Below, piece after piece: positions 8,146 through 15,472 of a stretch of DNA of 64,000 bases. The stretch covers positions 124,001-188,000 of the forward strand of contig NZ_RYYR01000001.1 of NCBI RefSeq assembly GCF_003977595.1, given 5' to 3'. Made by a program: the position numbers and the translations under genes. A model generated the notes under the pieces. It was not told where the DNA came from. It ran no database searches and was given only the letters and a program-made list of their open reading frames with translations. Source of the DNA: Lysinibacillus antri. Lineage in GTDB: Bacteria > Bacillota > Bacilli > Bacillales_A > Planococcaceae. Positions within the stretch are counted from its first letter, which is position 1, and each line of letters opens with the position of its first letter.

Positions 8146-8715
8146 TTATACTCTTTCTAAAAAGGCTTCGACTAGTTTTGTTCCGCCTTCTGTACCGATT
8201 GATTCTGGATGGAACTGCAAACCATAAACAGGATACTCCTTATGCTGGATTGCCATAATCTCCCCATCATCACTAGATAAAGCGAGTACTTCAAAATCTT
8301 CAGGAACAGTAGATGGCTTAATAATTAGTGAATGGTAACGCATCACCTCTAGTTCCCCATCCATGCCTTCAAAAATTCCTTTTTGCACGTACTTTAAAGA
8401 GGAAAGTTTTCCATGCATAATATTTTCTGCACGAACAATCTCGCCTCCAAATGCTTCCCCTATCGATTGATGACCAAGGCAAATTCCTAAAATAGGAAAA
8501 TCCTTATATAATTCTTTTACAACTTGTACTGTAATCCCTGCCTCTATTGGGGTACCAGGTCCTGGTGATAGTACAATCGCTTCGGGGTTTAGGGCACGAA
8601 TTTCATCAATTGTCATCGCATCATTTCTCACAACTTGCACATCTTTTCCAAGGCCTGCAATTTGCTGATATAGGTTGTGTGTGAAAGAATCATAGTTATC
8701 AATTAATAAAATCAT
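8146..8715 (-). CDS. trpG: Anthranilate synthase component II (glutamine amidotransferase)
   Basis: A 189-residue class-I glutamine amidotransferase that supplies ammonia to TrpE. The nucleophile cysteine is in LGICLGHQSIG (about residue 79), and the His-Glu pair is in GLQFHPESIGTEGG near the C-terminus. The N-terminal MILLIDNYDSFTHNLYQ is typical of TrpG/PabA. Proteins of this type can serve both anthranilate and aminodeoxychorismate synthase. The ATG overlaps the trpE stop (ATGA), so the two are co-translated behind the tryptophan T-box, favouring a tryptophan role. Confidence 0.9.
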   Translation of the reverse strand: MILLIDNYDSFTHNLYQQIAGLGKDVQVVRNDAMTIDEIRALNPEAIVLSPGPGTPIEAGITVQVVKELYKDFPILGICLGHQSIGEAFGGEIVRAENIMHGKLSSLKYVQKGIFEGMDGELEVMRYHSLIIKPSTVPEDFEVLALSSDDGEIMAIQHKEYPVYGLQFHPESIGTEGGTKLVEAFLERV

Positions 8716-10103
8716 CGTTGCACCTCCAAAAGAGCTTTTGCTTTGTTCAGTGTTTCTTCATATTCTGATTCAGCAACGGAATCATAGACAATGCCTGCAC
8801 CCGCCTGCACATAGGCTTTACCATCTTTAACAATCATTGTCCGAATGGCAAGGGCTAAGTCCATATTGCCATTCACTGAAATATAACCGATCGCTCCAGC
8901 ATATACTCCGCGCTTTGTTTTTTCAAGATGATTAATTATTTGCATGGCACGTATTTTCGGTGCTCCCGAAACTGTTCCTGCAGGTAAGCAAGACGTTAAA
9001 ACATCTAGCACATGGACATCATCCTGTAGTTCACCCGTCACTTCAGAAACAATATGCATCACATGTTTATAACGTTCCACGGTCATATATTTGCTAACTT
9101 GAACAGTGCCAACTTTACTTACTCGCCCGATATCATTACGACCTAAATCTACTAACATACGATGTTCAGCAATTTCTTTTTCGTCGTTTATTAGTATTTT
9201 TTCTAGTCTTTCGTCCTCTTCTTTTGTTTTACCTCGAGGTTTTGTACCTGCGATTGGATTCGTTGTCACGATTCGATCATTTACTTTTACTAAACTTTCA
9301 GGAGAAGTGCCCAGAATCGTATAATCATCAAATTCTACATAAAACATGTAGGGAGATGGATTGGATGTTCGAAGTTTTCGGTATAAGCTAAATGGGTCCC
9401 CATCCTTGAAATTTGCTTCAAAACGTTGAGAAAGTACAACTTGGAAAATATCCCCTTTCTCTATATGTTCTTTGGCCTTTTCTACCATTTGAATGAACTC
9501 TTCTTTTTCAATTGTTGGTTGGAATTGAACTGTTTTTGTTGTTTCTAGAGTAAAAGGAATCCCCTGTGTAATTTCATTTTCTAATTGCTTCACTTGATTG
9601 TACATGTCATCTTTTGTTCGTCCTGTATCAAATAGATCAATTGCGACAATGGCAATTTTTTGTAGTAAGTGATCAAATACAATAAATGTATCATAGAAAA
9701 ATACATGCACATCTGGCATATTTAAATCATCTTGTAATGGGACACCGATTTTTTCATTATAAAAGGCGGTATCATATCCAAAATGACCAATCGCTCCACC
9801 AAAAAAGGAAAATGGATAATGCACATGTTGAATCGGCATCATTTCTCGGAGTTTTTGTAGAACCGATCCTGATCCATTTTGAGGATGCTCTTTCTTGAAT
9901 TGATACGTGTAGCTCGATTGATCTCCCTGTAGTTGAGCTACTGGGTTTACCGCAATGAAGGAATATCTACCACTTTCTTCATGTTTTGCGGACGACTCAA
10001 ATAATACTTTATTGTTACCTTTTAAACTACTAAAAATTGAAATTGGGGTCATCATATCCCCTTGTACCTCATGAATAACATATTGTTTCACTTTTACAAC
10101 CAT
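8712..10103 (-). CDS. trpE: Anthranilate synthase component I
   Basis: A 463-residue chorismate-using enzyme making anthranilate, the first step of tryptophan synthesis. Conserved blocks include ESGRYSFIAVNP, SPESLVKV, PIAGTKPRG, HRMLVDLGRNDIGRV, CLPAGTVSGAPK and VQAGAGIVYDS. The frame is open upstream for ten more codons, but AAGGAG lies 9 bases before the ATG at 10103, which fixes the start at MVVKVK. The gene is controlled by the T-box leader directly upstream. trpDCFBA do not follow; trpG is the last gene of the operon. Confidence 0.92.
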   Translation of the reverse strand: MVVKVKQYVIHEVQGDMMTPISIFSSLKGNNKVLFESSAKHEESGRYSFIAVNPVAQLQGDQSSYTYQFKKEHPQNGSGSVLQKLREMMPIQHVHYPFSFFGGAIGHFGYDTAFYNEKIGVPLQDDLNMPDVHVFFYDTFIVFDHLLQKIAIVAIDLFDTGRTKDDMYNQVKQLENEITQGIPFTLETTKTVQFQPTIEKEEFIQMVEKAKEHIEKGDIFQVVLSQRFEANFKDGDPFSLYRKLRTSNPSPYMFYVEFDDYTILGTSPESLVKVNDRIVTTNPIAGTKPRGKTKEEDERLEKILINDEKEIAEHRMLVDLGRNDIGRVSKVGTVQVSKYMTVERYKHVMHIVSEVTGELQDDVHVLDVLTSCLPAGTVSGAPKIRAMQIINHLEKTKRGVYAGAIGYISVNGNMDLALAIRTMIVKDGKAYVQAGAGIVYDSVAESEYEETLNKAKALLEVQR

Positions 10104-10180
10104 CTCAACTCGCTCCTTCTCTACTCGACTCATCTATGCACTCACATGTAGTTGAGTTTTATAATCGACTACATGAAAAT

Positions 10181-10435
10181 AAAAAAAGGCCTTTCCATCA
10201 CAAAAGGACGGAAAAGCCGTGGTGCCACCTTCATTGACTTAATGTGTTTGCGATTAACGCAAAAAGAACACAATAAGTCCACTCAACTGTTGTAACGTAA
10301 ACAAACGCTAGTATCTACTCAAAATTTCAATACTAGAGCTAGAAAGCCCATTCATATTATAGCCTGCACTAGCTTTCACCAACCGCTAGCTCTCTATGGC
10401 ATTCCATAATACTACTCTTTTTCATCATCGCTTTA
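10181..10435 (-). promoter_or_regulatory. Tryptophan T-box leader of trpE-trpG
   Basis: On the minus strand the leader holds the T-box core AAGGTGGCACCACGG at 10217-10231, which can form the antiterminator with the CCA end of uncharged tRNA. It is followed by a competing terminator, a GC-rich 12-bp stem at 10188-10218 followed by seven T. Upstream, stem I shows AGAGAGCTAG pairing with CTAGCTCT. The specifier loop reads GAATGGGC, where TGG (10348-10350 on +) is the tryptophan codon. The leader therefore senses uncharged tRNA-Trp and allows trpE-trpG expression on starvation. Confidence 0.9.
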
Positions 10436-10540
10436 CTATTAATATAAAATCATTTTATTATAAATTTTTCAACTATTCAATATAAAAAGAAAAAGTGCGG
10501 TGTAAAAGCTAAATATTGTCCAAAATCTTTGATGTTACTA

Positions 10541-10724
10541 TATACTAACGGAGAATTGGATAAATGTTGTTTAGTGAGAGGACTAAGCACACAAGCCGCA
10601 GAGCCAACTAGTTGGCTCTACGACTTGTCTTTGTGCTTTTGTGAAAGGTCCTCTCACATGTAGTAATGGCTACTAAACTTTATGTAATTTTTCCGCGGCT
10701 TACAGTGGTAGGCCGCGCTTTCTT
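10541..10724 (+). ncRNA. Candidate structured small RNA, copy A
   Basis: A folded element with a near-copy at 42542-42726. Outer stem: GTGAGAGGAC (10574-10583) with GTCCTCTCAC (10648-10657), 10 bp perfect. Inner stems: AAGCACA with TGTGCTT, CAAG with CTTG, then a perfect tip AGAGCCAA/TTGGCTCT with loop CTAG (10600-10619). A 9-nt bulge, TTGTGAAAG, lies on the 3' side. A second hairpin CGCGGC/GCCGCG (10694-10717) ends in CTTTCTT and could terminate. A TATACT box at 10541-10546 lies exactly 27 nt before the outer stem, as in copy B. No ORF fits. It lies between the trp leader and the phoU stop. No known RNA family is recognised. Confidence 0.6.
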
Positions 10725-10764
10725 AAAATGTACATTTTCTGTGAATTAGAATTGACTAAGTTTT

Positions 10765-11424
10765 CTAGTTATTTAATTCAAAACGTTGACCTTTTTTCAA
10801 ATAGAGCAAATACTCCGCAATGTTTGTCGCGTGGTCTGCACAACGTTCCACGTAGCGACAAATAAAGGATAAATTCGTAATTTGCGCTACACTTTCTGGC
10901 GCAACAGCACTTAATCGCATTAAATGTTTGATCATGCTGCCGTACATTTCATCGATTTGATCATCCAGTTCTGCAACTTCTTTTGCTTTTGTTGTATTTT
11001 CTTCGATAAATGCTTCGACAATTTGGCGTAGCATCATCGTCGTTTTAAAACACATATCTTCGAGCAATTCAATGGATGTAATAAATCGTTCCTTCCCGAT
11101 ATGAAGACATTCTTTCGCAATATTAACTGCATAATCCCCAACTCGTTCCATATCAGACGCAGCTTTTAATAAGACGATTAAACGACGTAAATCTGTTGCA
11201 ACGGGTTGTTGTCTCGTTAATAACTTAATTACTTGGTCGTTAATAGCTTCTTCGAGTTTATTTATTTCCACATCACGGTCAATAATTTCTTGAGCTTTTT
11301 CAAGATCTTTATTAATTAACGCTGTAAAGGAAGCTTCTAACGTTTCGATGCTTCGATTACAAAGTTGCAGTAGCTTTTGTTGCACTGCATTAATCTCATT
11401 TTCATAACGTTCGCGAACGCTCAT
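10765..11424 (-). CDS. phoU: Phosphate signalling complex protein PhoU
   Basis: A 219-residue all-helical cytoplasmic protein made of two PhoU repeats, each a three-helix bundle with acidic metal-binding residues (AQEIIDRDVEINKLE in the first, AKEVAELDDQIDEMY in the second). It links the Pst transporter to the PhoR kinase and restrains phosphate uptake. It is the last gene of pstSCAB-phoU, 15 bases after pstB, with AAGGAG before the ATG. B. subtilis itself lacks a classical phoU here, so this arrangement is like other Bacillales. Confidence 0.92.
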   Translation of the reverse strand: MSVRERYENEINAVQQKLLQLCNRSIETLEASFTALINKDLEKAQEIIDRDVEINKLEEAINDQVIKLLTRQQPVATDLRRLIVLLKAASDMERVGDYAVNIAKECLHIGKERFITSIELLEDMCFKTTMMLRQIVEAFIEENTTKAKEVAELDDQIDEMYGSMIKHLMRLSAVAPESVAQITNLSFICRYVERCADHATNIAEYLLYLKKGQRFELNN

Positions 11425-11439
11425 TCTTACATCTCCTTC

Positions 11440-12282
11440 TTAACCGAATCTGCCTGAAATATAATCTTCTGTACGCTGGTCACGAGGAGTTGAGAATATT
11501 TTATCGGTATGATCAAATTCGACTACTTCACCATTTAAGAAAAATGCCGTTTTATCTGAAATACGAGCAGCTTGTTGCATGTTATGTGTCACGATAATGA
11601 TGGAGTAGTTGTCTTTTAATTCTTGTACAAGCTCTTCTACTTTTAATGTTGAAATTGGGTCAAGAGCAGAAGTAGGTTCATCCATTAAAATGACATCTGG
11701 TTCAATTGCAAGGCATCGTGCAATACAAATACGTTGCTGTTGACCACCAGACAAGCCGTACGCATTTTGATTTAGACGGTCCTTCACTTCATCCCAAATC
11801 GCTGCACCACGTAATGATTTTTCAACAATTTCATCTAGGATTTTTTTATTTTTAATCCCATGAATACGTGGACCATAAGCGATATTATCGTAAATTGATT
11901 TCGGGAATGGATTCGGTTTTTGGAATACCATCCCGACACGAGTACGTAATTCCTCTACTTCATAGTCAGAACCAAAAATATTACGTCCACGGTAATTGAC
12001 TTCGCCGTTTGTTTTTACGATTGGCACAAGTTCGACCATACGATTGAGCGCTTTAATATAGGTGGATTTCCCGCAACCGGATGGACCGATAATTGCCGTT
12101 ACTTCGTTTTCTTTAATATCTAAATTGATGTCCTTTAATGCATGGTGATCCCCATACCAAAGATTGAAATTTTTCGATTGAAACACTGTATTTTTCTCAA
12201 AAACTTTTTGACCTTCACCGATAAATGGAGCAGAAGTTTTAACTGTTTTATTTTCCTCGTTTTTAATCATAAGCTCGACCAC
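11440..12282 (-). CDS. pstB: Phosphate ABC transporter ATP-binding protein PstB
   Basis: A 280-residue ABC ATPase that powers phosphate import. Walker [10 protein letters not shown], signature LSGGQQQR, Walker [13 protein letters not shown] and the H-loop TH in [12 protein letters not shown] are all present. PstB-specific segments include [17 protein letters not shown] and the [12 protein letters not shown] loop. The start is a GTG 9 bases from AAGGA; the ~25-residue N-terminal extension before the ABC core is common in Bacillales PstB. Only one pstB is present, unlike the two in B. subtilis. Confidence 0.95.
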   Translation of the reverse strand: MVELMIKNEENKTVKTSAPFIGEGQKVFEKNTVFQSKNFNLWYGDHHALKDINLDIKENEVTAIIGPSGCGKSTYIKALNRMVELVPIVKTNGEVNYRGRNIFGSDYEVEELRTRVGMVFQKPNPFPKSIYDNIAYGPRIHGIKNKKILDEIVEKSLRGAAIWDEVKDRLNQNAYGLSGGQQQRICIARCLAIEPDVILMDEPTSALDPISTLKVEELVQELKDNYSIIIVTHNMQQAARISDKTAFFLNGEVVEFDHTDKIFSTPRDQRTEDYISGRFG

Positions 12283-12294
12283 TTTGACACATCC

Positions 12295-13173
12295 TTAATA
12301 TCGTTTTTGGAATTTATTGCGGATAAAGATCGCAATAGAGTTCATAATCACAAGAAGTACCATCAGAACAATAATCCCTGCAGCCGCAACAAACTGGAAT
12401 TCTTCTTGAGGACGTTTTGCCCAGTCATAAATTTGTAGCGGTAATGTTGTAAACTCACTTAATAATCCATCAGGTAAAAATTGTAGAATGACAGGAATCC
12501 CTAGTACGACAAGGGGAGCTGTTTCCCCTACTGCACGGGATAAAGCAAGAATACTTCCCGTTAAAATACCAGGAATGGCAGCTGGTAACACAACGCGTGT
12601 GATCGTTTGCCATTTCGTTGCCCCCATTCCATAAGAAGCTTCACGTTGCTCTTTTGGCACTGCACGAATGGCTTCTTGAGCAGCTACAATAATGACTGGC
12701 AAGATTAATAGACTCATTGTTAGTCCAGCTGCTAAAATACTTTTTCCTAAGAACAGCATACGAGCAAAAATTGTTAATCCAAGTAAACCGAAAACAATGG
12801 AAGGAACACCTGCTAAATTAGAAATGTTCATTTGAATAAAATCTGTAAATTTATTTTTCTTTGCATATTCTTCTAAATAAATCGCTGTCCCTACCCCTAG
12901 AATCATCGAAACTGGTGCGATTACTAACATAAGGTAGATGGAACCTACTAACGCTGCTTTTATCCCTGCTTTTTCAGCAAAGCGTGACCCAAAATTATTA
13001 AAGAAATCCCAGTTTAAATAACCTGTGCCTTGTGTCACAATCCGAACAAGGAGAACAATTAAGGCTAGTAAAGCTACTGATGTTGCGATAATAAAAATCG
13101 TTTTCCAAACTTTATTTACTTGTAATCGTGACTTCATGCGCTTCATCACAACAGTATCATTCATATATTTCAT
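12295..13173 (-). CDS. pstA: Phosphate ABC transporter permease PstA
   Basis: A 292-residue inner-membrane permease with six predicted helices. The ABC-permease coupling motif is seen as EAIRAVPKEQREASYGMGATK, and the conserved GIPVILQFLP stretch follows. It pairs with PstC to form the phosphate channel. GAGAGGAG precedes the ATG, and the start is one base from the pstC stop, so translation is coupled. Confidence 0.94.
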   Translation of the reverse strand: MKYMNDTVVMKRMKSRLQVNKVWKTIFIIATSVALLALIVLLVRIVTQGTGYLNWDFFNNFGSRFAEKAGIKAALVGSIYLMLVIAPVSMILGVGTAIYLEEYAKKNKFTDFIQMNISNLAGVPSIVFGLLGLTIFARMLFLGKSILAAGLTMSLLILPVIIVAAQEAIRAVPKEQREASYGMGATKWQTITRVVLPAAIPGILTGSILALSRAVGETAPLVVLGIPVILQFLPDGLLSEFTTLPLQIYDWAKRPQEEFQFVAAAGIIVLMVLLVIMNSIAIFIRNKFQKRY

Positions 13174-13174
13174 C

Positions 13175-14122
13175 TTAATACTCCTCTCTGAAGCGTTTCG
13201 AAATGTATTGTGCTAATAGATTCATTAGTAATGTGAAAACAAATAGTGTAAAGCCAACTGCATAAATCGAGTAGTAAATTGTTGTACCATATCCAGCATC
13301 ACCAGATGATACTTGAACGATATAGGCAGTCATTGTTTGAATCGATCCCGTGACATCAAAATCAAATGTTGGCGTAGCTCCACCAGCAAGAGATACAATC
13401 ATCGTTTCCCCAATCGCACGTGAAACGGCTAATACAACAGAAGACACAATCCCGGATAATGCTGCCGGTAACACTACTTTCAATGAAACTTCTAGCTTAG
13501 TAGACCCTAATGCTAGAGCGCCTTCACGGATTGAATTCGGTACAGAACTCATTGCATCTTCTGATAAGGACGCAATCATTGGTAAAATCATAATACCTAC
13601 TACAATACCGGGGCTTAATGCATTGAATATTTTCAGCGATGGTATCAATTGTTGAAGTAGTGGTGTAATAAATGTTAAAGCAAAGAAACCATATACAATT
13701 GTCGGTACACCAGCTAAAACTTCTAAAATCGGTTTAATTACTCGGCGTGTTTTATCGGAAGCATATTCACTTAAATAAATAGCAGCCGCAATCCCTAATG
13801 GAACTGCTACACAGGCAGCGATCACAGATACTTTTAAAGTACCTAATATTAAAGGTAAAACACCATAAAGTGGTTCACTTCCTGAGAAAGGTAACCATTC
13901 CGTACCGAATAAGTAGTCGGTAATTGATACTCTCTGAAAAAATTCAAAGGTTTCAAAAATGAGTGTAAATACAATACCTAATGTTGTTAAGACAGAAATT
14001 AATGCTGTAATAATTAAAAGAATAGGCATTAGCTTTTCTATAAATTTTTTACCCTTTTTGTTTCGAGATTGTGCAATCATGTCTTGGATGGATTGCTCTT
14101 TCCCTAGACCTTGAGAAGCCAT
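13175..14122 (-). CDS. pstC: Phosphate ABC transporter permease PstC
   Basis: A 315-residue permease with six predicted membrane helices after a basic N-terminal tail. The coupling motif appears as SSVPNSIREGALALGSTKLE, and GAVPTIVYGFFAL-like residues (LAGVPTIVYG) are typical of PstC. The open frame extends 15 codons upstream, but GAAGGGAG lies 9 bases before the ATG of MASQGL, which sets the start. It lies about 90 bases after pstS, in the same operon. Confidence 0.93.
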   Translation of the reverse strand: MASQGLGKEQSIQDMIAQSRNKKGKKFIEKLMPILLIITALISVLTTLGIVFTLIFETFEFFQRVSITDYLFGTEWLPFSGSEPLYGVLPLILGTLKVSVIAACVAVPLGIAAAIYLSEYASDKTRRVIKPILEVLAGVPTIVYGFFALTFITPLLQQLIPSLKIFNALSPGIVVGIMILPMIASLSEDAMSSVPNSIREGALALGSTKLEVSLKVVLPAALSGIVSSVVLAVSRAIGETMIVSLAGGATPTFDFDVTGSIQTMTAYIVQVSSGDAGYGTTIYYSIYAVGFTLFVFTLLMNLLAQYISKRFREEY

Positions 14123-14209
14123 AATGTAAACTCCCTTCATATACGTGAGAAAATGCGTGGGATACACTTATAGTGAGCGTTATTCCCACACATTATTAAA
14201 CTATTAATA

Positions 14210-15178
14210 TTATTTTAAGCCTTCTAATGCTGTTAAGCCTTCTGTATATTTCGCATCTGGTAATTTTACATAACCAACTGTTTCAGCCATTTCACCTGCA
14301 TTTTCTAATGTGAACTTCATGAAATCATAGAATGCTTCGTTATCTTTTAATGCACTGTTTTTCGCATAAACGAATAGTGGACGTGAAAGCGGCGTATATT
14401 CTCCGGATTCGATTGTTTCGTTTGTTGGTTCTACACCATCAACTTTTACAGCCGTTAATTTATTTTGGTTTTCTAAGTAATATGCAAATCCAAAGAATCC
14501 AATTGCATTTTTATCAGCCGCAACACCTTGTACTAATACGTTATCATCCTCTGATAATGTTGCAGATTTTACTAGATCCGAACCATCTAAAATAACTTCA
14601 TCAAAGTAATCGTAAGTGCCTGAGTCAGTACCCGGTGAATAAAATACGATTTCTTCAGCTGGCCAAGATGGATCGATATCTGACCATTTCTTTGTTGTAC
14701 CATCTTCAATCCAAAGTTTTTTCAATTGATCGACTGTTAATTCTGTAGCCCAGTCATTCTCAGGATTAACTACAACTGTTAAACCGTCATAGGCAACTTG
14801 AAACTCTGTATATTCAATTCCAGCTTCATCTAATTTCGCTTTTTCTTCATCTTTAATCGGACGTGATGCATTCGAGAAGTCTGTTTCACCAGCGATAAAT
14901 TTCTCAAAACCACCGCCTGTACCAGAAACACCAACAGATACTTTTACATCTGGTTGAGTACCTGCATATTCTTCAACAAGACCTTCTGTAATTGGTGCTA
15001 CTGTCGACGAACCGTCTCCTGAAACTGAACCAGTTAATTGTGCATCCCCTGCAGCTGCTGTTTCAGTTGTTTGGCTACCATTTGTTGCTTCTTCTGATTC
15101 AGTTTCAGATCCACAAGCTCCTAATAGTAGTGCTGAGCCAAGAACGGCTGTCATCGTTAAGTACTTCCACTTTTTCAT
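14210..15178 (-). CDS. pstS: Phosphate-binding lipoprotein PstS
   Basis: A 322-residue solute-binding lipoprotein. The signal peptide runs [20 protein letters not shown] and ends in a LLGAC lipobox (Cys about 22), followed by an acidic Ser/Thr/Glu-rich linker. Phosphate-binding segments are seen in [26 protein letters not shown] and [12 protein letters not shown]. It captures phosphate at the outer membrane face for PstCA. GGAGG precedes the ATG, and a set of PhoP-box repeats lies about 85 bases upstream, consistent with induction by phosphate starvation. Confidence 0.95.
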   Translation of the reverse strand: MKKWKYLTMTAVLGSALLLGACGSETESEEATNGSQTTETAAAGDAQLTGSVSGDGSSTVAPITEGLVEEYAGTQPDVKVSVGVSGTGGGFEKFIAGETDFSNASRPIKDEEKAKLDEAGIEYTEFQVAYDGLTVVVNPENDWATELTVDQLKKLWIEDGTTKKWSDIDPSWPAEEIVFYSPGTDSGTYDYFDEVILDGSDLVKSATLSEDDNVLVQGVAADKNAIGFFGFAYYLENQNKLTAVKVDGVEPTNETIESGEYTPLSRPLFVYAKNSALKDNEAFYDFMKFTLENAGEMAETVGYVKLPDAKYTEGLTALEGLK

Positions 15179-15262
15179 CTCTTATTTCCTCCATCAATTC
15201 ATAGTAAGTTTGTCTTACAAGTTAAACTATAATGGTAGTTTGTTGATTTCATATAAATGGTA

Positions 15263-15299
15263 TGTAAAGAGATTGTAAAGCGTTGTCTAAAATTGTAAA
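15263..15299 (-). promoter_or_regulatory. PhoP-box array upstream of pstS
   Basis: On the minus strand TTTACA, TAGACA, TTTACA and TTTACA occur at 10-, 10- and 11-base steps. This matches the B. subtilis PhoP pattern of TT(A/T)ACA direct repeats with about 5-base gaps. A possible -10 (TATATG) follows near 15250. Confidence 0.75.
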
Positions 15300-15311
15300 T
15301 ATGTGCGATGT

Positions 15312-15358
15312 AATGTTCATAGAGTTGACTATAGTTATTTACAAGACAATGTTCATAG
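15312..15358. repeat. Short direct repeat upstream of the Pho boxes
   Basis: AATGTTCATAG occurs at 15312-15322 and again at 15348-15358, a 36-base step. It lies between pbpA's terminator and the PhoP-box array. Its role is unknown; it could be a second regulator site or chance. Confidence 0.35.
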
Positions 15359-15427
15359 TTTTCTAGTTAATTGATGTATAGTCGCTTACAAAGTAAAACT
15401 TTAAAAGGAAATTTATAATTTTATTCA

Positions 15428-15463
15428 CAAAAAAATACTCTGTAGAATCTAGCTACAGAGTAT
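15428..15463 (-). terminator. Terminator of pbpA
   Basis: A perfect 11-bp stem ATACTCTGTAG / CTACAGAGTAT with a 7-base loop, followed on the minus strand by seven T. It isolates pbpA from the pst operon. Confidence 0.88.
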
Positions 15464-15472
15464 TGCTTATAG

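Noticed and set aside
10541-10724. Interpreting the structured element as a terminator for phoU
   Set aside because: The minus strand has no T run after the GC hairpin, and the conservation of the whole fold in a second place is not explained by a terminator.
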